Origin: an uncultured Bacteroidia bacterium
Lineage (GTDB): Bacteria > Bacteroidota > Bacteroidia > Bacteroidales > UBA932
Reading direction: 5' to 3'
Length of the DNA: 47,319 nucleotides
Assembly (NCBI GenBank): GCA_902789435.1
Contig: CADAOA010000008.1
Coordinates: 1-47,319, forward strand
Shown here one piece after another: positions 42,411-47,319 of the stretch; position 1 is the first letter of the stretch, and every line of letters starts with the position of its first letter. The notes under the pieces were generated by a model. It had not been told where the DNA came from and made no database searches. It saw nothing but the letters and a program-made list of their open reading frames with translations. Both the position numbers and the translations under genes were made by a program.

Positions 42411-43946
42411 CTATTTTACCTTAACGTATATCACATTGCTTCTTTCAGAATGAGATCCGCCCCTGCAGGACAATACTATATAGTTGCCGCTTTCCTTGCA
42501 CTTGTACATAAACCCGTGGAAGGTATCTTTCAACACCGCCCTCCAGATAACACCGCCCTCTGCTGTCTTTTCAGCCGTTTCTTCAAGGCGGTATACAGCA
42601 AAGCGGTCTGCACCCTTCACCTCTCCCCATCTTATATGGCCTCCCATCCTGAAAATGTCCGGAGATCCGACCAAAACGCCGCCGTTGCCAAGGTTCGGCG
42701 CTATAGCCGCATCCTGATAGAAGGAATTCAACATATTGCTGGTAAATTCATCGGTGATTATATTGTGGGTGGTAAACCAGCATTGCCCTACCACATTCTG
42801 GCGGAATTCATCCTTGAGGAAAGGAGCCTCACGGCATTCCTTTACCTGAAGGACAAACTCGGAGAACTCCGGGAACGCCTTGCTCTTGTAACGGTAAGCT
42901 GCCATTCCCACAATAACCGGAACATCCTCCAGAATTCCTGACCAGCTATCCAGAACTTTCTTGAAGTCTGCGATCTGATGGCCGTGCTGCCAGTAAATCT
43001 GAGGAATGAGATAATCTATGGAACCCTGCTTAGCCCAGTTTCTTGGATCTGCATACAGGGCCTGGGTATTTACCAGACGGCCAGCAGGAGAAACTCCGAA
43101 TACCGCTGTCGGTTTTGCCTTGTGAACGGCTTCGTGCATAATCCTGACGATATCGTCTATGTTACTCTCTCTCCATTGGTCGAGGGTCTTTCCCTGCCCG
43201 TATTTTTGGAAAAGAGCCTCGTCGTTCCAGACCTTTTCGTTTTTCTTGGGCTTAGCCTGTTCGCCGGTTCCCTTAAGTCCGTCCGGATAGAAATAGTCGT
43301 CGATGTGGAGGCCGTCAAGGTCATATTTGGTCATGATTTCCGTGGCCAGTTCTCCCAGATACTCCCTAACCTTAGGCTGGCCCGGATCCCAGTAAAGGCG
43401 ATCTCCGTGCTGCTGCACAAGTTCAGATTGTTTGTAGCAGATATTGTCCGGACGCCTAGGAAAATCCACCTTGCCTATTCTCAGAGGATTTATCCAGGCG
43501 TGAATCTGCATTCCAAGAGAGTGCGCTGTCTTAACCGCAAGTGCAAGCGGATCATATCCAGGACCTTCGCCCGGAGTATCCGTAAGGCTTGGTGCCCACT
43601 GCAGTATCTTTGATGGATAAAGGGCGTCCGTATTGCTTACCACCTGGAACATCACGGCGTTGCAGCCGGAACGGTGAATCTTTGTTATCAGGGAGACAAG
43701 GTCTTTCTTCTGTTGCTCCCTCTGCTGGGCAGCTACTTTCTTTCCTTCCTTCAGCATTATGCGCACCTTCGGCCAGTCAATGCTTTCGACCGTGGAAAGC
43801 CACGCACCGCGGAATTCGAACGGAATAGTGATACTGTCTTTCTGCACATCGAACTTACGTGCTGAAAAATCATCGTCTTGACAGAAAGCTGTCGCCGAGC
43901 CAAAAATCAGACCCAGCAGTGAGTAAAGAAACACCAGTCTTTTCAT
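42411..43946 (-). CDS. GHL10 (DigH/YngK-like) glycoside hydrolase, periplasmic
   Basis: This 511-residue protein has a plain signal peptide (MKRLVFLYSLLGLIFGSATAFCQ) and no lipobox, unlike its tandem paralogue. The same PF02638 order is seen: FRGAWLSTVESIDWP, IHAWINPLRIG, the identical YDLDGLHIDDYFYPDGLKG, GVSPAGR, and a C-terminal Ig-like domain (WGEVKGADRFAVYRLEE). An extra lysine-rich stretch (KPKKNEK) follows the catalytic segment. First gene of the operon; minus-strand TATCTTTG (43966-43973) is its promoter box. The two paralogues differ in anchoring, so they may work at different depths of the envelope. Confidence 0.9.
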   Translation of the reverse strand: MKRLVFLYSLLGLIFGSATAFCQDDDFSARKFDVQKDSITIPFEFRGAWLSTVESIDWPKVRIMLKEGKKVAAQQREQQKKDLVSLITKIHRSGCNAVMFQVVSNTDALYPSKILQWAPSLTDTPGEGPGYDPLALAVKTAHSLGMQIHAWINPLRIGKVDFPRRPDNICYKQSELVQQHGDRLYWDPGQPKVREYLGELATEIMTKYDLDGLHIDDYFYPDGLKGTGEQAKPKKNEKVWNDEALFQKYGQGKTLDQWRESNIDDIVRIMHEAVHKAKPTAVFGVSPAGRLVNTQALYADPRNWAKQGSIDYLIPQIYWQHGHQIADFKKVLDSWSGILEDVPVIVGMAAYRYKSKAFPEFSEFVLQVKECREAPFLKDEFRQNVVGQCWFTTHNIITDEFTSNMLNSFYQDAAIAPNLGNGGVLVGSPDIFRMGGHIRWGEVKGADRFAVYRLEETAEKTAEGGVIWRAVLKDTFHGFMYKCKESGNYIVLSCRGGSHSERSNVIYVKVK

Positions 43947-43965
43947 CGAAATTGCATATTTTCTT

Positions 43966-43973
43966 CAAAGATA
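43966..43973 (-). promoter_or_regulatory. -7 box for the GHL10-GHL10-channel operon
   Basis: Minus-strand TATCTTTG ends 19 bp before the ATG at 43946. No clear -33 TTTG is seen. Confidence 0.5.
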
Positions 43974-43979
43974 TTGAAA

Positions 43980-44011
43980 TTTGCTGAAAAGGGGCATATC
44001 CGTTACTTTTG
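43980..44011 (+). promoter_or_regulatory. Consensus promoter for the rhomboid protease
   Basis: TTTG (43980-43983), 20 bp, TACTTTTG (44004-44011): a full Bacteroidetes match with a 20-nt distance to the ATG. A 6-bp inverted repeat, CCGTTA (44000-44005) and TAACGG (44026-44031), brackets the transcription start and ends at the ATG; it may be chance. Confidence 0.7.
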
Positions 44012-44031
44012 TAAATAATAAATTTTAACGG

Positions 44032-44643
44032 ATGATAACTCTTGTCATTATAGCGGTTACCTGCATCGTGAGCATCATCGCCTTCTCGAAAAGGGAAATG
44101 CTGAACGGGATGCTGTTCAATGCCTATCTGGTTTATAACCAAAAGAAAATATACCGGCTTTTCTCCCACGGTCTTATCCACGGGAGCTGGGGACATTTGT
44201 TTTTCAATATGCTTACCCTGTACTTTTTCGGCACGAACACGGAACTGTGGTTTCAGGAAGCCTGGGGTAAGACAATGGGAGCTGTCCTGTATGTCCTCAT
44301 GTATGTAAGCGCCATTGCCGTAAGCTCCCTGGCGGATCTCAAAAAATACCGCAACGAGCCGCGATACAATGCCCTGGGAGCATCCGGAGCGGTATCTGCC
44401 GTACTGTTCGCATCCGTGCTTTTCGACCCTATGATGGGCATTTACATATACTTGATTCCAATACCGATACCGGGGTTTGTCTTCGCTCCGCTCTACCTCC
44501 TGTATTGCTGGTGGATGGCAAAGCGCAACAAGGATAACATAGGACACTCAGCCCATTTCTGGGGAGCCGTCTACGGATTCGTGTTCCCTATAATCTGCAT
44601 GCCGTCCCTGGTCAACCACTTCCTCTCGCATTTCATTAAATGA
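44032..44643 (+). CDS. Rhomboid-family intramembrane serine protease
   Basis: This 203-residue, six-helix membrane protein cleaves other proteins within the membrane. The catalytic Ser118 is in GASGAVSAVLF, and the partner histidine is His175 in GHSAHFWGAVYG. The loop HGLIHGSWGHLFFNM (46-60) is the conserved H-x-x-x-N-type segment. All catalytic elements are present. The substrate is unknown. It is followed after 52 bp by a beta-barrel gene on the same strand, with no strong promoter between. Confidence 0.93.
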   Translation: MITLVIIAVTCIVSIIAFSKREMLNGMLFNAYLVYNQKKIYRLFSHGLIHGSWGHLFFNMLTLYFFGTNTELWFQEAWGKTMGAVLYVLMYVSAIAVSSLADLKKYRNEPRYNALGASGAVSAVLFASVLFDPMMGIYIYLIPIPIPGFVFAPLYLLYCWWMAKRNKDNIGHSAHFWGAVYGFVFPIICMPSLVNHFLSHFIK

Positions 44644-44695
44644 TGATTTTGCACGGTATTTGCTAAAAACTTGAAAACGCTTAAAACTACTTACG

Positions 44696-45382
44696 ATGAA
44701 AAGGTCATTTATATTCACGGTGATTATTACGGCGGCTTTGGCCCTGCCGCAGATCCTGCCGGCCCAGGGACACGTTTATATGTATGACACCGGCCATCCG
44801 GCAAGACCTGCTCGGTATGGTAATAATAATCATGGTGGAACCTATTTCGGGTTCAGGTTCGGAATAAACGCAACCGAGGTCAGTTCGGAAGCCACATATC
44901 TGGAAAGCAGCTCACCAAGAGGTGGACTTCAGGCCGGATTTGTAGTTGGACAGCAACTGGCACAAAGGGTTCCGTTATTCCTTGAAACCGGACTTATGTA
45001 TTCGGAAAAAGGGGGAAAGAGCGACTATGGCGGAGATTTCAGTTACAACCTGAACTATCTGGAAGTTCCGCTCAACTTCAAGTACATGATTTATTTCCCC
45101 CAACCGAGAATAAGCATCCAGCCTTTTATGGGCCCATACCTGGCATATGGAGTGGGCGGATATGTCAAAGACTTCAATGCCAGACAGGCATATCACAGTT
45201 TCGGAGACGCCGAAGACCAGTTCAAGAGATTCGATGCCGGACTTAAAATCGGATGCGGATTCAGCATCCAGGCATTTTATGCAGAGCTGAATTTCAACGT
45301 CGGGCTTGCCAACATCGGCCACGATATGTTCGACGAAACCCACAACCGCGGGGTAAGCCTCACGGTCGGCGTAAATTTCTAG
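44696..45382 (+). CDS. PorT-like outer-membrane beta-barrel protein
   Basis: This 228-residue protein has a signal peptide (MKRSFIFTVIITAALALPQI, ending in LPAQ). A short Gly/Asn/His-rich stretch follows, and then barrel strands: YFGFRFGINATEVS, GGLQAGFVVGQQLAQ, LFLETGLMYSEKGGK, LEVPLNFKYMIYF, AFYAELNFNVGLANI and a terminal Phe (VSLTVGVNF). The pattern is that of PF13568 outer-membrane proteins. Role unknown. It overlaps the nitrilase-family gene by 4 bp at the 3' ends. Confidence 0.87.
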   Translation: MKRSFIFTVIITAALALPQILPAQGHVYMYDTGHPARPARYGNNNHGGTYFGFRFGINATEVSSEATYLESSSPRGGLQAGFVVGQQLAQRVPLFLETGLMYSEKGGKSDYGGDFSYNLNYLEVPLNFKYMIYFPQPRISIQPFMGPYLAYGVGGYVKDFNARQAYHSFGDAEDQFKRFDAGLKIGCGFSIQAFYAELNFNVGLANIGHDMFDETHNRGVSLTVGVNF

Positions 45383-46170
45383 AGAAGGCAGAAACCGTCC
45401 CCGTCTTCAAGCACCGGAAACTTTTGCCTGAAACGGTTCAGACCCTCCATATCCAGTTCGGCTGATATGGAGGTTTCTTTTGCCTCCGGGCAGCCTTCCA
45501 CAACATTTCCCATCGCGTCTATGATCATTGTTCCGCCAATGTATTCACAGGCCGGATCGTTGCCCACACGGTTGACAGCCAACACATAGCACTGATTCTC
45601 TATGGCTCTTGCCGGAAGCAGTTTCTTCCACGTCGGAACTCTCTTTGCCGGCCAGCTTGCAACATAGATTATGGCGTCATATTCCGGATTCCCATCCTCA
45701 GCGATGCCGTTGCGGACGAATACCGGGAATCTCACGTCATAGCAAACCTGAAGGAGAATCTTCACTCCCTTCCAAACGACAATGACCCTTTCCTGCCCGG
45801 CAGAATAATTCTTGGTCTCTCCTCCATATGTGAAAAGATGGTGCTTGTCATAGGAAAAACACATATCCGGAGTGACAAAATAAAGACGGTTGAAAAAACG
45901 CCCGTCCGTTTCCTTGACGGCCACGCTTCCGCAAACGGCGCAATCCAGACGGGAAGCCTCTTTTCTCATCCATCGCAGAGTAAAGCATTCCCCCTTAGGG
46001 TCAAGCTCTTCGGCGATGCCTTCTGGAGAAGTTGCAAAGCCTGTTGAAAACATTTCCGGGAGGACGAAAAGGTCCGTTCCTCTCAAGGATTCCATTATCG
46101 CCGAATTGGCCGCCGCGTTTCCTTCAGGGTCCGCCCAAATCACATTGCGCTGTAAAAGACTTACTTTCAT
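45379..46170 (-). CDS. Nitrilase-superfamily amidohydrolase, omega-amidase (YafV)-like
   Basis: This 263-residue protein has the complete Glu-Lys-Cys catalytic triad: Glu39 (LPEMF), Lys109 (DKHHLF) and Cys143 (QVCYDVRFP). The LFTYGGETKNYSAG segment and RVGND block match the YafV/Nit2 omega-amidase group, which hydrolyses alpha-ketoglutaramate and related dead-end amides in metabolite repair; the substrate is inferred. A minus-strand TATATTTG (46178-46185) ends 7 bp before the ATG, giving a very short leader. Confidence 0.9.
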   Translation of the reverse strand: MKVSLLQRNVIWADPEGNAAANSAIMESLRGTDLFVLPEMFSTGFATSPEGIAEELDPKGECFTLRWMRKEASRLDCAVCGSVAVKETDGRFFNRLYFVTPDMCFSYDKHHLFTYGGETKNYSAGQERVIVVWKGVKILLQVCYDVRFPVFVRNGIAEDGNPEYDAIIYVASWPAKRVPTWKKLLPARAIENQCYVLAVNRVGNDPACEYIGGTMIIDAMGNVVEGCPEAKETSISAELDMEGLNRFRQKFPVLEDGDGFCLL

Positions 46171-46177
46171 AACACTT

Positions 46178-46305
46178 CAAATATAATTGTATTTTATTGT
46201 TTTTCAAAATCTTTCCTTTAATCAGCATATAAATAACTTCTTGTATATTATTAACACTTTTTAACAAGTTTTCTTAGGTCTCCGATAACCATCTCTATAC
46301 TTTTG
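46178..46305. promoter_or_regulatory. Divergent -7 boxes in the 171-bp gap before the right-edge gene
   Basis: Minus-strand TATATTTG (46178-46185) serves the omega-amidase; plus-strand TACTTTTG (46298-46305) lies 36 bp before the ATG at 46342. The gap of 171 bp is AT-rich and otherwise empty to my reading. Confidence 0.5.
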
Positions 46306-46341
46306 CTCCAGAAAACAACATTTAATAACGCTCTTAAAATC

Positions 46342-47319
46342 ATGGAAAATAAAAACATTCCCGTTGATCCTTACGGAGAAAAAATTGAAAAGAATGCAAA
46401 TTATGCAAAAGCCTTAGACTGTTTGTCAAAAGGAAAAACCGAACAAGGCCTTTGCTGTGCAAGACGGGCTTACAAAGAAATTTTTGGAGTAGAGCCTGAT
46501 GAAGAAAAAACCAAACAATGGCTAATGAGGGCTATTGAACACGGCTATGAACCAACACAAACCAATAAAGTGTACTTGGCAGAAGGTCTTATTCACTATA
46601 AAGAAGCTTACAATAATCTTCTTGCTGCATTAAAAAAAGAGCAAATTGAGGTTGACCTTCTTCCGCTCACCCAATCACCAAAGCATATCTGGGTACGAGA
46701 CTTTATGCCCATTCAACTAAGCAAAAACCTGTTCTTTTCTTATAAGTATCTGCCCGATTATCTGTATGATAGCCAAGACTATATTCCGGATTATAACACT
46801 ATCATAAACTGTCTTCACTTAAATTGCATTTCTTCAGATATTGTCCTTGACGGTGGTAATGTGGTAAGGTGTGCAGACAAAGTCATAATGACAGATAAAA
46901 TTTTCAAAGAAAATCCTAAATACGGAAAAATAGAACTCCTCTCAAAACTAGAAGACCTAATGCAAGCCCAAATAATTCTCATTCCCTGGGATCGACACGA
47001 AATATTCGGTCATGCAGACGGTATGGTACGCTATATCTCAGAAAGTAGAGTCCTGCTTAACAACTATGCAGATTTTGACCCTTCTCTACGCCGAAGGCTG
47101 GTGGGTGCCCTTTCGCCTCATTTTATTGTAGCGGAACTTGAATATTGTTCTCCGCGATACAACAAATTATCGTGGGCTTATCTAAACTTTCTTCAAACCA
47201 ATAATTGTATCTTTATACCTGGATTGCACGCCAAGGAAGACTTGCTGGCCGCAGAGCAAATACGGCAATACTACCCGAATTATAAAGTAATTCAGATACA
47301 AGGCTGCCGGCAGCTTGCC
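46342..47319 (+). CDS. Peptidylarginine/agmatine deiminase-family protein, 3' end outside window
   Basis: 326 codons are open from the ATG to the window edge with no stop. The pentein-fold motifs of PF04371 are in order: WVRDF (117-121), LDGGNVVR (169-176) and GHADGMVRY (223-231). The sequence is cut at QIQGCRQLA, just where the nucleophile Cys block (typically GG-x-x-H-C) would begin. Family members deiminate agmatine or peptidyl-arginine. The first about 100 residues, including YAKALDCLSKGKTEQGLCCA, are longer and less familiar than usual. Codon use (mostly AAA, AAT, CAA) is unlike the GC-richer genes to the left, which suggests transfer. Promoter box at 46298-46305. Confidence 0.8.
   Translation, partial: MENKNIPVDPYGEKIEKNANYAKALDCLSKGKTEQGLCCARRAYKEIFGVEPDEEKTKQWLMRAIEHGYEPTQTNKVYLAEGLIHYKEAYNNLLAALKKEQIEVDLLPLTQSPKHIWVRDFMPIQLSKNLFFSYKYLPDYLYDSQDYIPDYNTIINCLHLNCISSDIVLDGGNVVRCADKVIMTDKIFKENPKYGKIELLSKLEDLMQAQIILIPWDRHEIFGHADGMVRYISESRVLLNNYADFDPSLRRRLVGALSPHFIVAELEYCSPRYNKLSWAYLNFLQTNNCIFIPGLHAKEDLLAAEQIRQYYPNYKVIQIQGCRQLA

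Noticed and set aside
41230-43613. Two similar antisense frames (221 and 211 codons) over the GHL10 paralogues
   Set aside because: Their resemblance to each other only mirrors the paralogy of the sense genes.
44000-44031. CCGTTA ... TAACGG inverted repeat at the rhomboid gene start
   Set aside because: Arms of 6 bp with a 20-bp spacer are close to chance expectation in a promoter region; listed only in passing.
1-47319. tRNA genes or CRISPR arrays
   Set aside because: No cloverleaf with an invariant T-loop and CCA-type end was seen in the intergenic gaps, and no regularly spaced direct repeats occur; nearly all of the window is coding.

Overview
The window looks like a stretch of core chromosome from a Bacteroidales (Bacteroidota) bacterium of moderate GC. 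The evidence is the gene content: an SdhC of the b558 type, PorT-like barrels, an MmdA-type carboxyltransferase with a separate biotin protein, a hemerythrin-LuxR regulator, an RHS remnant of Bacteroidetes type and a U32/HolB/RicT operon. In addition, sequences matching the Bacteroidetes promoter (TTTG or TTG, about 20 bp, then TAnnTTTG) sit in nearly every divergent gap. I cannot name a genus. I see no rRNA, tRNA or CRISPR array.

Layout. At 1-1003 is the 5' part of manC (GDP-mannose synthesis), cut by the window edge. Bases 1010-2290 are a small decayed, AT-rich accessory patch: an IS3-type remnant, an orphan lipoprotein and the severed N-terminus of an RHS/YD-repeat protein. From 2.3 kb come yraN, a biotin carrier and acyl-CoA carboxyltransferase pair (leftward), and gcvP of the glycine cleavage system. 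The gap after gcvP holds a possible small RNA and a clear terminator. A hemerythrin-LuxR regulator, smpB, and miaA with a secreted SGNH hydrolase follow, then a parDE toxin-antitoxin pair.

Bases 12.1-15.1 kb hold three secreted proteins of unknown role: one leftward, and a WG-repeat and EF-hand/LRR pair rightward. A perfect 9-bp inverted repeat lies between the divergent genes. Then come lgt with an rRNA-type methyltransferase, pgk, and the pyrH-frr-acyl-ACP thioesterase operon facing an orphan sdhC. Next are hemW with a coiled-coil membrane protein, a small membrane protein with a DUF2007 protein, and a DUF3109 protein with a large M16-peptidase homologue whose zinc ligands are all replaced.

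Bases 27.5-34.5 kb form one rightward six-gene operon: TPR protein, U32 protein, holB, ricT-like, trmB, M20 amidohydrolase. A leftward trxA, PorT-like barrel and polyprenyl synthase operon meets it tail to tail. kbl (threonine/glycine metabolism) converges with no gap on a leftward operon of two tandem GHL10/DigH-like envelope hydrolases and a large MscK-like channel. The right end holds a rhomboid protease, another PorT-like barrel, a nitrilase-family omega-amidase and the 5' part of a compositionally different deiminase-fold gene cut by the edge.

Most of the window is ordinary housekeeping. I did not find a clear new multi-gene system. The best leads are the catalytically dead M16 homologue, the secreted WG/EF-hand locus with its palindrome, the candidate small RNA behind gcvP, the RHS/lipoprotein ghost, the orphan sdhC, and the GHL10-GHL10-MscK operon.
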